Shown here: in pieces, positions 50,437-58,717 of the stretch
How positions within the stretch are numbered: position 1 is the stretch's first letter
How the letters are laid out: the number at the start of each line of letters is the position of its first letter
From: Xanthomonas prunicola
GTDB taxonomy: Bacteria; Pseudomonadota; Gammaproteobacteria; Xanthomonadales; Xanthomonadaceae
NCBI RefSeq assembly: GCF_002846205.1
Contig: NZ_PHKV01000007.1
Coordinates: 92,876-156,875 of the forward strand
Length of the DNA stretch: 64,000 bases
Reading direction: 5' to 3'
Made by a program: the position numbers and the translations under genes
Notes under the pieces: model-generated
Database searches by the model: none
What the model saw: only the letters and a program-made list of their open reading frames with translations
Told to the model about the DNA's origin: nothing

Positions 50437-51179
50437 GCGTGCAATCCCTCGTCCGAGCCGATCGCCTTGACGAAGGCGTCTTCCAGATTGTGTTCACCGG
50501 TGGCCGCGCGCAGTTCGTCGGCGCTGCCGCAGGCCACTACCGTGCCCTTGGCGATGATGACGATGCGATCGCACAGCGCTGCCACCTCCTGCATGATGTG
50601 GCTGGAAAAAATCACGCAGCGCCCCTCTGCGCGCAGCTGCTGCAAGAAGCCACGCATGGCGCGGGTCGTCATCACATCCAGGCCGTTGGTGGGCTCGTCC
50701 AGAATCACGTTGCGCGGGTCGTGCACCAATGCCCGCGCAATCGCGGTCTTGGTGCGCTGGCCCTGGCTGAAGCCTTCGGTCTGGCGATCCAGAATGTCGT
50801 CCATGTCCAACGCCGTCGACAGCAGACCTGTGCGCTGCGCGATCTGCGCGCGCGACATGCCATGCAACTCACCGAAATAGGCGATGTTCTCGCGTGCGGT
50901 CAAACGCTTGTAGACGCCGCGTGCGTCCGGCAACACGCCGAGTGCGCGTCGCACTGTCACCGGGTCGCGGGCGACATCCACGCCATCAATGGTGACACTG
51001 CCCTGGTCAGGCGACATCAGCGTGTAGAGCATGCGCAAGGTGGTGGTCTTGCCGGCACCGTTCGGGCCGAGCAGGCCGGTGATCTGGCCATCGGCAGCGC
51101 TGAAACTGACGCCGTCGACGGCTTTCACCAGCCCGGCCTTGGTCTTGAACGACTTGTGCAGAGTATCGACGACGATCAT
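50433..51179 (-). CDS. NatA-like ABC transporter ATPase
   Basis: A 248-residue ATPase. Walker A is GLLGPNGAGKTTT, the signature is GFSQGQRTK (a variant of the LSGGQ motif), Walker B is NVILDEPTNGLD, and the switch His is in FSSHIMQEV. The start at 51179 begins MIVVDTLHKSF, giving a normal length. It overlaps the permease gene by 4 bp and lies 31 bp after the hydrolase gene, so all three may be cotranscribed. Confidence 0.9.
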   Translation of the reverse strand: MIVVDTLHKSFKTKAGLVKAVDGVSFSAADGQITGLLGPNGAGKTTTLRMLYTLMSPDQGSVTIDGVDVARDPVTVRRALGVLPDARGVYKRLTARENIAYFGELHGMSRAQIAQRTGLLSTALDMDDILDRQTEGFSQGQRTKTAIARALVHDPRNVILDEPTNGLDVMTTRAMRGFLQQLRAEGRCVIFSSHIMQEVAALCDRIVIIAKGTVVACGSADELRAATGEHNLEDAFVKAIGSDEGLHA

Positions 51180-51210
51180 GCGAGCGCCTCCGTGGCGTGG
51201 TCGATGCGGC

Positions 51211-52812
51211 TCATGGTTCCCATCCGTTGAACGAGGTGAAAGCGGGCACGGTGTTGAGGCTGGCAACGCAGGTGGTATCCAGCGTCTTGGCATCGGCGGT
51301 CTGCATAAACTGGCTCAATACCTTGGGCATGCAGCCCAGCCGGAACACCCCATGCCCCTGCCCGGGCGCGATCACATGACGGCCGTTGGGCAGGCCCTGC
51401 AGCACCCGCTCGGCGTAGCGTGGCGGTGTCACCGGGTCGAGCTGGCCGGAAAGCAGCAACACCGGCAGCGTCGAGCGGAACGGCGCGCTCGCAGCGGCCG
51501 GTGCCGGCCTGGAGGGCCACACCTTGCACGGTGCGAAGAACATCTCGGCCACCTCGTTGCCCAGCAACGTGGTGTCCTTCTGTTCGGGTGCGTGATAACG
51601 CCCGGCATCTTCGCTGCACAGCACCGACCATTGCATCAGACGATTCATCCGATCGGACATGGCCGATGCGCTCATCTGCGCCAATGCCATCAACGAGGCA
51701 TACCGGCCTGCGGCCGCTTCATCGAGGACCAGTGGCAACAGCGATGCGGTTTCCGGCGCATACGAAAAACCGAATGCCAGACCCGCCACGGTGTCGGCAG
51801 TGACCTGCTCGTGGCGCAAGGCACCAGTGCGCGGATCGCGATAATCCACCGCCACCGGTGCCTGCCGCAGCCGCTCGACCACCTGGCGCAACTGCGTGGC
51901 GGTATCGACCGGAAAACGCTTGGCGCATGCAGGCTGCTGACGGCATTGCGCAGACTGCAGCGCGATCGCATCTTCGAAGGTGCGTGCGAACTCGCCGCCG
52001 ATCACCAGGTCGTTCGGCGCCACACCATCGATCACCACGGTGCGCGTGTGTTGCGGATAACGCGCGGCATAGTGCTGCGCCACACGCGTGCCGTACGAGG
52101 CACCGATCAGATTCAGCGTCTGCACGCCCAGTGCGGCGCGTGCCGCATCCAGATCGCCAATGGCTTCGCGGGTGGTGTAGTACCGCGGGTCGGCATCGTC
52201 ATGCAGGCCAGCGGCGCATCGGCCCGCATACGCGGTCAATTGCTCGGCGGTGGCCTCGCTGCCGTTCTCCAGTGCCAGCGGCTTGCCGGCCGCGTCGCGA
52301 CACTCCAGCGGATGCGAGCCACCGGTGCCGCGCTGATCGACCAGAAAAATGTCGCGCTGCTTGCGTACTTCGTGCAGGCCCATGTCCACGATTGCCGCCA
52401 CTTCGGTGGCCGATTGCCCCGGCCCACCGGCAATGAAGAACACCGGGTCGGGCGCGCTGCCGCCGCCGGCTCCGCTTTCCAGCCAGGCAATCTTCAACGC
52501 GATGCTGCGCCCGCTCGGTGCGGCCGGATTTTCCGGCACGCGCAGGCTCGCGCACTGCGCTTCGATGTTTCCAGCGGCACCACCAGCGCTCAGCGTGCAC
52601 GGCGTGAAAAGCAGCCTGCCGTAACGATTGCCCGCTGCGCTGACGGGTGGGTTGTTTGCAGCAGGCTGCTGCGCAGTCGTACCCGGCGTTGTCGCGGTGG
52701 ATTTTCCTGCAACGTCATTTTCTGTGGCGGGCGCTGCGGCGCGCTGGCATCCGGCAGCCAGCATCGCGATCAGCACTGCCGCCACCATTGTGGATTGCTT
52801 GACCATCGTCAT
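51211..52812 (-). CDS. Lipoprotein alpha/beta hydrolase (TAP-like)
   Basis: A 533-residue protein with a lipobox signal (AMLAAGC) and an alpha/beta hydrolase of the tripeptidyl aminopeptidase/proline iminopeptidase-like group. The nucleophile is in GASYGTRVAQ, the oxyanion region is FFIAGGPGQSATE, and the C-terminal cap includes VLLLSGQLDPVTPPRY and PGQGHGV with the acid and His. It probably acts in the periplasm on peptides or esters. The ATG at 52812 has a GGAGAGAGG ribosome binding site. It is upstream of the NatAB genes. Confidence 0.88.
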   Translation of the reverse strand: MTMVKQSTMVAAVLIAMLAAGCQRAAAPATENDVAGKSTATTPGTTAQQPAANNPPVSAAGNRYGRLLFTPCTLSAGGAAGNIEAQCASLRVPENPAAPSGRSIALKIAWLESGAGGGSAPDPVFFIAGGPGQSATEVAAIVDMGLHEVRKQRDIFLVDQRGTGGSHPLECRDAAGKPLALENGSEATAEQLTAYAGRCAAGLHDDADPRYYTTREAIGDLDAARAALGVQTLNLIGASYGTRVAQHYAARYPQHTRTVVIDGVAPNDLVIGGEFARTFEDAIALQSAQCRQQPACAKRFPVDTATQLRQVVERLRQAPVAVDYRDPRTGALRHEQVTADTVAGLAFGFSYAPETASLLPLVLDEAAAGRYASLMALAQMSASAMSDRMNRLMQWSVLCSEDAGRYHAPEQKDTTLLGNEVAEMFFAPCKVWPSRPAPAAASAPFRSTLPVLLLSGQLDPVTPPRYAERVLQGLPNGRHVIAPGQGHGVFRLGCMPKVLSQFMQTADAKTLDTTCVASLNTVPAFTSFNGWEP

Positions 52813-52874
52813 CCTCTCTCCTGGTATTGCCTGTTCCCTGACGTTGCATACGGCCACACGTGACCGCGGCAACT

Positions 52875-53025
52875 AGAGCGTGTTATGTACTTTGAGGTGA
52901 GTGCGAGGCGTCCTGTGGCGCGTCGAGACAAGGCGTGCAACGCGGTATCGGCGCGCCACAGGGCGCTTCCCGGAGGGTTGGCCGCCGGCGGCACGGATCT
53001 CATCTCAAAGTGCATAACACGCTCT
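52875..53025. mobile_element. MITE-like element with 27-bp terminal inverted repeats
   Basis: A 151-bp element bounded by AGAGCGTGTTATG-type terminal repeats (52875-52901 and the inverted copy 52999-53025) that match at 25 of 27 positions. The centre is GC-rich and noncoding. The bases ACT flank both ends, a possible 3-bp target duplication. The right end overlaps the stop codon of the XRE gene. A right-end fragment occurs at 3355-3394. No transposase is encoded. Confidence 0.7.
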
Positions 53026-53224
53026 ACTGCCCGTCTTCGTAAAGAAAAACGTGCTCGATCGATTCCCCAAACAAACGTGCGATCCGAAACGCCAACGGCA
53101 GGCTCGGATCGTATTTACCGGTTTCCAGCGCATTGATCGTCTGCCGCGACACACCCAGCCGTTCGCCCAGCTCGCCTTGCGACCATCCATTGGCCTCGCG
53201 CAATTCGCGCACGCGGCTCTTCAT
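53024..53224 (-). CDS. Small XRE-family regulator
   Basis: A 66-residue helix-turn-helix protein (SQGELGERLGVSRQTINALE) of the short XRE type. It overlaps the preceding membrane gene as ATGA. Its stop codon TAG (53026-53024) lies across the end of the MITE-like element, so its present C-terminus may differ from the ancestor's. XRE regulators of this type usually control their own operon with a membrane partner. Confidence 0.9.
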   Translation of the reverse strand: MKSRVRELREANGWSQGELGERLGVSRQTINALETGKYDPSLPLAFRIARLFGESIEHVFLYEDGQ

Positions 53225-53808
53225 TCAAAACGACGCGCGTGGATGCTTTTGGTGATGCCGTAGATGGCGCACAACAACGGAAACACCCACAGCATCGCCA
53301 CGCTCGCTGGAACGTCGATCAGCTCGGCGGCCTGCAGAAATCCGGCGGTCATATATCCGCCGCTGATCAAGCCGGCGGCAATGGCGATGGCTTCCAGCTC
53401 GATACGCCGTTGCATCTCGTCCGAATCGCGCACGTAACGCGCCACCGCACGAATCACCAGTACCACCAGCACCGCCGGCAGCAAGGCGATCAGCACCCGC
53501 GCCCAGTTCGGGCCGACATGCCCAAGCAGATAGCGCCAGAACAGCATCACCACCACGTACAACAGCATCGGGATGCCAAATTCGCGGTGATACCGCTGCG
53601 CCAACGCTGGGCGGGTGCTGTCGCGCAGATTGCCGCGCGCCAGCCACATCGGCACCGATAGCAGCATGCACGACCCACCGATGCCGGCGCTGAGCCCGGC
53701 AAGGTAGTTGCTTAACGGCAGCACGTGCCACAGACCGAGCAGCCCAATGCCGAGGAAGACCAGCCCCAGGCCGAACACCAGCAGCGCCTTGCGCTTGCAA
53801 CTGGTCAT
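53221..53808 (-). CDS. Multi-span membrane protein paired with XRE regulator
   Basis: A 195-residue protein with about six hydrophobic segments: two in the N-terminal ~50 residues, then about 82-100, 104-122, 138-160 and 165-185. A charged middle (RYVRDSDEMQRRIELEA) is typical of membrane partners in small XRE operons. No specific family is known. It is first in the two-gene unit. Two palindromes at about 53932-53986 lie in its promoter region and may be operators. Confidence 0.8.
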   Translation of the reverse strand: MTSCKRKALLVFGLGLVFLGIGLLGLWHVLPLSNYLAGLSAGIGGSCMLLSVPMWLARGNLRDSTRPALAQRYHREFGIPMLLYVVVMLFWRYLLGHVGPNWARVLIALLPAVLVVLVIRAVARYVRDSDEMQRRIELEAIAIAAGLISGGYMTAGFLQAAELIDVPASVAMLWVFPLLCAIYGITKSIHARRFE

Positions 53809-54393
53809 CGCACGGCCTCGGCGACGCCATGACGCGCGCTGTGGGCACGTCCGGCAACCGTGTCAACAGCGCATCGCGTTGCACGGTGATGCCTGCATTC
53901 CATTTGCCTGTGCTGCCGCCGCATCCCAGTCGCCTGTCAAGTACGCTTGACAGGCAAGATGCGCCCACTGGCGCTTGCTGTCAAGCACCCTTTACAGATT
54001 CAACAGGCCGCATTGGCGTCATCGGCGTTGCTGGCGAATGTTGCTGTGGGAATAACCCAAAGCGCCAGTCCGGCAAGCATAAGCGCTAGCACGGGCTACA
54101 TATGACGCTAGTAGCACGATGTGTGTACTCCGAAAGAAGTAAGGGCATCTATAGGCGGACCCGTGGCCCCGCCTGTCGCATTTCGAGGCGTGGAGTCTCC
54201 GCCGCCCAGCGCTATCCCACCGACGCTACAAGCCTGATGACCGGGGAGCGACATCACGTTCGGCACCGTCTAGGCCGATGCCCATGCTGTTAGGCCCACC
54301 AGAAAGCTACTTGCCAAACTATCGCGGAAACTTCAAATTCGCCAGTGAGGAACTTTCGGTGAGCTCCAGACGGGACAGGGGAAGGGAATAAGG
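53809..54393. other. Divergent gap with palindromes, left edge of low-GC islet
   Basis: No gene is seen. It carries the palindromes described separately, and GC content falls from about 54000 onward toward the ATPase gene. The plus-strand promoter of the ATPase should lie near 54250-54370. No integrase or tRNA attachment site is visible. Confidence 0.5.
53932..53955. promoter_or_regulatory. Operator-like palindrome before XRE/membrane operon
   Basis: GCCTGTCAAG and CTTGACAGGC form a perfect 10-bp inverted repeat with a TACG centre, giving TTGACA on both strands. A related half-site pair, GCTTG with CAAGC, occurs at 53973-53986. These are good candidates for autoregulatory XRE operators 124 bp upstream of the operon start. 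Confidence 0.5.
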
Positions 54394-57300
54394 ATGTTCA
54401 GGATTTTGCGCAACAAGAAGCCCGAAAAGGGACCACTGTTGAATCCGCTTACGCCCCACTTCATTGAGGCAGAGCATGGACTGTATGTCGAGAAGCTCAA
54501 TGCTGCCTTAGCGAACCCCGATATTCAGAACATTGCCTTATCAGGCAGCTATGGCGTCGGAAAGAGCAGCATCCTGAAGCGTGTAGCAGAGATTCATAAG
54601 AAAGCAGTATTAGAGTTGTCACTATCCACATTGGCTCCTATTGAACAGCCTGAGGGAGAGGACGGCCTGCCGAAACAGGCTACGACTCCAACAAACACCA
54701 TTCAGCAAGAGATTGTTAAGCAACTACTCTACAGAGAGACGCCAGGCAGGACACCTGGGTCTCGGTTTAAGCGCATCGAGAGATTTCACTGGCTGAGGGA
54801 AGCCCTTCTCGCGCTGTTAGTAGGAACAGTCCTAACCACTGCGTTCATCTTGACCGGATGGACCACCAAGATTGTCGTTGCGTTACCTGGCTTGCATCTA
54901 TCCACACTGTGGTCCCATGTAGCCGTTCTGTGCGTAGGAACGCTCGCTTCCTTACTGCTCAGACACACGTTCTATGGAAGACTGAACATTAAGGAGTTTA
55001 AGGCAGGCGCTGCAACGGTAACGCTTGACTCAAAATCAGTTTCCTATTTTGATCAGTACTTAGACGAGATTGTCTACTTCTTTGAGGTTTCTAAGAAGAA
55101 GATTGTTGTTTTCGAAGACATTGACAGATTCAACGATTCTCATATCTTCGAGACGCTTAGGTCACTCAACACGCTCCTTAATGGGTCTCCGCAGATCAAA
55201 GGGAGGATATGCTTTATCTATGCAATCAAAGACAGCATTTTCGATCGCATGTCAATCGCACAGGATAAACGTATATTCAACCACGACCTGCAGGCTGGCG
55301 ATGATCCAGCCCAGGTCGAGATCGTACGGGCGAACAGAACAAAGTTCTTTGACCTTGTCATCCCCGTCGTGCCATTCATCACCCATCAGAGCGCAAGGAA
55401 CCTAACGGCTCAGCTCCTCCAAGGCCTGACCCACACCATAGATCTTGATCTCGTTGATCTTGCAAGTCGATATGTGCCTGACATGAGGCTTCTTAAGAAT
55501 GTTCGAAATGAATTCCTAATTTTTCGAGAGAAGATCCTGACGCCTGGCGTTGTAGGTTTGAAACTGAGCGAGACTGAGTTGTTTGCCATGATGCTCTATA
55601 AGAACACGCATCTCTCAGATTTTGAGGCGATTCGAATAGGAAAGAGCAGGCTAGACGAGCTGTACCTGAAGAGTCGGCGGACTATTACTGCCAACATGCT
55701 GCGGCTCGAAGACGAAGTGCTTCAGCTACGCCGTAGCGCAAGGCTCGATCTGGCCGTCGCCAATCGCAGCGCTGAACTTGGCAAGCAACTGCGCGCTCAT
55801 TTGATGCTAGCAGTTAAGGCATTCGGTAAAGACTATAATCGCGCTGCATTCGAACTGAACGGTGAAAACTTCACTCACGATAATCTTCTGACGAAAAGAT
55901 TCTGGAAGACATTTATAGAGGCTGACGGAGCTCCCGCGCTCATAGTTGATCTTCCTCGCAATTACCAAGAGCCGCTCACAAGGCTGACTTTTTCTAGATC
56001 GGATCTCCAGGATGTTCTAGGCACTTTCGATCCAGTTGCCTGGAGAAATGTGGATCGCAATGAGAATCTCAAGTCTCAGGAAGAGCTACGGGATCTAATG
56101 CGATTTGTGAAGAGTGCAGACATCCACCATCTCATGGCACGTGACGATCTGACAGTCGACGGCGAGGTTGGTGGCGGGGGACTTGATCAGGCGGCCAAGG
56201 GCATTTTTCGGGAGGGCCTTGCCTATCAGCTGCTTAAATCCGGTTACATCAACCGCAATTTCACCCTCTATACCGCAACCTTTCACGGCGACCGAGTCAG
56301 CTCAGCAGCAACAAACTACATCATCCACCACGTAGATAGAGATAAGAGAGATGAAGACTTCGCTCTCGCCGGTGATGACGTGGAGGCAATCCTTCGCGAG
56401 CGCCGCTCCTTGTTTGGGGAACCTGCTCTATACAACATCGATATCCTGAATCACCTTTTAGCATCGAAGGCGCATGACCACGTTACGGGAATGGTGATCA
56501 GCTCCCTTGCCAAGCTGGGAATGGAGCAGAAATCTTTTATCGAAAACTATCTAAGGCGAGGAGCCAAACGTAGTGATTTGGTTGAGCGCATTACACCCAT
56601 CGCGCCAAGTTTTCTCGCCTACCTAGCCTCTGAAGCGGAGCTTGAGTTATCGGATCGCCTCATATTATTCAACTCTGCATTGTCGAAGCTTTCCTCCGAA
56701 GTTAAGTACTTGACGGGCGGAGAGCTCTCGGCGTTTTTATCTGAAAATTATGGGAAGCTCAAGCTTTTCTCGTCAGATGAGACCACGGACGAGCAGCTTG
56801 AATTGGCCGCGAGCCTTTTTGAACTGCTGGGCATCGAATTGAGTTCGCTTCGGTCACTTGGTGCCGAAGCACGGAAGATCTTCATCAACAGGCATCTTTA
56901 CCAGGTCACGACAGAGAACCTCCAGATTGCAGTTGGTGATCAAGGCAGCTTAGCGCTTGACCTAATTGAGCAGTTCAACGAATCAGTCTACTCACACGCA
57001 ATCAACCATTTGTCAGCGTACCTCTCTAGCGTGGAGGGGATCTCTCCTTCAGTAGCGGAAGGCCAACACTTCGCCCGTGTACTGGCGGGCTCTGCCTCCT
57101 CCGATCGCACTTTGTTGGAGCAGTTAATCCGGATGGCGGCTGAGGACTGTGTTCTTGATGACATATCTGACGTTCCATCCGGCATGTGGGCACTGTTGGC
57201 TACTGAGTGCCGGTTCAAGGCCAGCCTGCACAACGTACATCTTTATTTGCAAGAATACGGAGCGGTGGACGGTAGCCTTGCGGAAGTCTTACGCGAGAGC

Positions 57301-58059
57301 GGTGCCGTCACCGATGTGGGAGAGCAGGGCGATGCAGAGGAGGACAAGAAGACGGTAGCGTTTGCTGTCCTGCAAGCTAAAGACCTTCTATCCGCAACCG
57401 CGCGTGCCAGGCTTTGCGCTTCCTTGCGCTTGAAATACTACCTTGATCCCACGGCGATTGAGTCTGAAGAGGGCGGCCTTTTCGGAGAGCTGGTACAACG
57501 TAATGTCATTAACGACAATATTCAGTCGTATCTCCGTGTTAACGGAAAGAGCTGGAGTACGAAGGAAAACCTCATCACTTCTTCTAGGAAGTTCGCTGAG
57601 TTCATGACGCCGGATGCCATAGGCCATGACCTAGAAGCGCTTCTGAGGAGCAAGTCCGTGTCGAGCACTATCAAGGATGCAATTGTTGCGAACGCGTTGG
57701 CGTATGCGGACGCTAGCGACACTGGAGGTCTTAAGCAACTTGGCAGCTATGCCGCAGAGCGAGGTCTGAGACTTGAGTATGGATTAATCGAGCGCCTCGC
57801 CGAGGCAGGGGCGGACTCCAACACCACAGTGGCATTGCTTGGAGCCGTGCTAAGTGAGCTCACTGAGCCCCAAGTCTCTTCAATTCTCATGGTGCTAGGC
57901 GGTGATTACGCAGCTCTCACCAAGGCGGGCAAGGATCGCCCTAAAGTGCCGAATACCCCACCTATGGTTCTATTACTTGATTTCCTAACTACTAATGGTG
58001 CAGTCAATACATATGTTGAGGAGAAGAACTACCTGAGGGTTAATAAGAAGCACAAATGA
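54394..58059 (+). CDS. YobI-like membrane P-loop ATPase
   Basis: A 1221-residue protein of the YobI P-loop ATPase type. Walker A is GSYGVGKSS (residues 51-59), Walker B is IVVFEDIDRF (237-246), and two hydrophobic segments (about 136-156 and 172-190) are inserted between them, so it should be a membrane-anchored ATPase. The remainder, about 800 residues, is helical without known motifs. Related KAP/STAND-like ATPases occur in conflict systems against phages, but no adjacent effector or partner is present. The ribosome binding site GGAATAAGG supports the ATG. Its codon use is AT-richer than the flanking genes, so it is probably acquired. Confidence 0.8.
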   Translation: MFRILRNKKPEKGPLLNPLTPHFIEAEHGLYVEKLNAALANPDIQNIALSGSYGVGKSSILKRVAEIHKKAVLELSLSTLAPIEQPEGEDGLPKQATTPTNTIQQEIVKQLLYRETPGRTPGSRFKRIERFHWLREALLALLVGTVLTTAFILTGWTTKIVVALPGLHLSTLWSHVAVLCVGTLASLLLRHTFYGRLNIKEFKAGAATVTLDSKSVSYFDQYLDEIVYFFEVSKKKIVVFEDIDRFNDSHIFETLRSLNTLLNGSPQIKGRICFIYAIKDSIFDRMSIAQDKRIFNHDLQAGDDPAQVEIVRANRTKFFDLVIPVVPFITHQSARNLTAQLLQGLTHTIDLDLVDLASRYVPDMRLLKNVRNEFLIFREKILTPGVVGLKLSETELFAMMLYKNTHLSDFEAIRIGKSRLDELYLKSRRTITANMLRLEDEVLQLRRSARLDLAVANRSAELGKQLRAHLMLAVKAFGKDYNRAAFELNGENFTHDNLLTKRFWKTFIEADGAPALIVDLPRNYQEPLTRLTFSRSDLQDVLGTFDPVAWRNVDRNENLKSQEELRDLMRFVKSADIHHLMARDDLTVDGEVGGGGLDQAAKGIFREGLAYQLLKSGYINRNFTLYTATFHGDRVSSAATNYIIHHVDRDKRDEDFALAGDDVEAILRERRSLFGEPALYNIDILNHLLASKAHDHVTGMVISSLAKLGMEQKSFIENYLRRGAKRSDLVERITPIAPSFLAYLASEAELELSDRLILFNSALSKLSSEVKYLTGGELSAFLSENYGKLKLFSSDETTDEQLELAASLFELLGIELSSLRSLGAEARKIFINRHLYQVTTENLQIAVGDQGSLALDLIEQFNESVYSHAINHLSAYLSSVEGISPSVAEGQHFARVLAGSASSDRTLLEQLIRMAAEDCVLDDISDVPSGMWALLATECRFKASLHNVHLYLQEYGAVDGSLAEVLRESGAVTDVGEQGDAEEDKKTVAFAVLQAKDLLSATARARLCASLRLKYYLDPTAIESEEGGLFGELVQRNVINDNIQSYLRVNGKSWSTKENLITSSRKFAEFMTPDAIGHDLEALLRSKSVSSTIKDAIVANALAYADASDTGGLKQLGSYAAERGLRLEYGLIERLAEAGADSNTTVALLGAVLSELTEPQVSSILMVLGGDYAALTKAGKDRPKVPNTPPMVLLLDFLTTNGAVNTYVEEKNYLRVNKKHK

Positions 58060-58099
58060 CATTGCATCAAATGCTAGGTCATTGTGAGTCCTCATCGTC

Positions 58100-58124
58100 A
58101 GCAGCTCATGTGCAATGAGCTGCT
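58100..58124 (+). terminator. Hairpin terminator after YobI-like gene
   Basis: AGCAGCTCAT and ATGAGCTGCT form a perfect 10-bp stem with a GTGCA loop, 40 bp after the stop. A short T/G-rich tail follows. It is a likely terminator for the ATPase transcript. Confidence 0.6.
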
Positions 58125-58182
58125 TGTGCCCCAAAATCACATGCCGCGCAAGCTCTGTCTCCGTGCAGTGATTGATACTCCG

Positions 58183-58308
58183 TCAGAGTACGCGCGCGCA
58201 GTAGTCTAGGAAGAACTTTGACAGGTCAAGCTTGTGGCCGCTGACTTCCTTGAGCCCGGTCGTGCCATGCGGCTTGTAAATTGCTGCACGCCGTTGCCTA
58301 CGTAACAT
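58183..58308 (-). pseudogene. Possible 3' relic of an older gene
   Basis: A 41-codon minus-strand frame ends GLKEVSGHKLDLSKFFLDYC followed by a short tail and stop. Its sequence looks protein-like rather than random, but it has no ribosome binding site. It may be the C-terminal remainder of a gene replaced by the islet. The family is not recognised. Confidence 0.25.
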
Positions 58309-58379
58309 GGCGTACGCATGCCGCGCCGAGCGCAAACTACGCCCGCTCGGCGATGCGCGCAGTCGTTGCGTTGCCCGCT

Positions 58380-58652
58380 CTATTTCAGATAGGTCTTGAG
58401 GATGGCCGTGATGTCATCCACTGCCAGCTCGCGCTCGCCCAGTGCGTCCGGTGCGGCAACATGGTGCCTCAGATGCTCGCTGAGCAGCTCGACCATCAAG
58501 CCCTGCGCCGCGCCGCGAAACGCGGCCACCTGTGTCAGCAACGCGGTGCACTCCACGTCCTGCGCCAGGGCCTTTTCCAGCCCTTCCACTTGCCCGCGAA
58601 TCCTGCGCACGCGGGCGATCAGTTTGGACTTGTCCTGATTCAGATGTGCCAT
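58380..58652 (-). CDS. dmeR: DmeR-like metal-sensing repressor (RcnR/CsoR family)
   Basis: A 90-residue all-helical repressor of the RcnR/FrmR/CsoR family. Family features are LIARVRRIRGQVEGLEKAL, Cys35 in DVECTALLTQVAAFRGA and two histidines in LSEHLRHHV, the set expected for Ni/Co sensing. It diverges from the cation efflux gene dmeF across a 65-bp gap holding two G/C-tract palindromes, its likely operators. FrmR-type formaldehyde sensing is less likely given the neighbour. Confidence 0.88.
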   Translation of the reverse strand: MAHLNQDKSKLIARVRRIRGQVEGLEKALAQDVECTALLTQVAAFRGAAQGLMVELLSEHLRHHVAAPDALGERELAVDDITAILKTYLK

Positions 58653-58658
58653 TCTCGT

Positions 58659-58675
58659 ATACCCCCCAGGGGTAT
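58659..58675. promoter_or_regulatory. DmeR operator candidate 1
   Basis: ATACCCCCCAGGGGTAT is a near-perfect palindrome with A/T ends around C/G tracts, the known style of RcnR/DmeR sites. It lies just upstream of the dmeR start. Confidence 0.7.
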
Positions 58676-58680
58676 TTAGG

Positions 58681-58698
58681 ATACCCTACCGGGGTACC
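58681..58698. promoter_or_regulatory. DmeR operator candidate 2
   Basis: ATACCCTACCGGGGTACC is a second imperfect palindrome of the same type, 5 bp from the first and about 20 bp upstream of the dmeF start. Confidence 0.6.
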
Positions 58699-58717
58699 TT
58701 AGCCAGAGTCACCGCCG

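Larger units (their letters stand above)
58060..58379. other. Right edge of the ATPase islet
   Basis: This AT-richer gap holds a terminator hairpin and a 41-codon relic frame described separately. GC content returns to genomic level near 58280. Confidence 0.5.

Noticed and set aside
54000..54393. Attachment site or integrase for the ATPase islet
   Set aside because: No tRNA, direct repeat or recombinase gene was seen at either edge.
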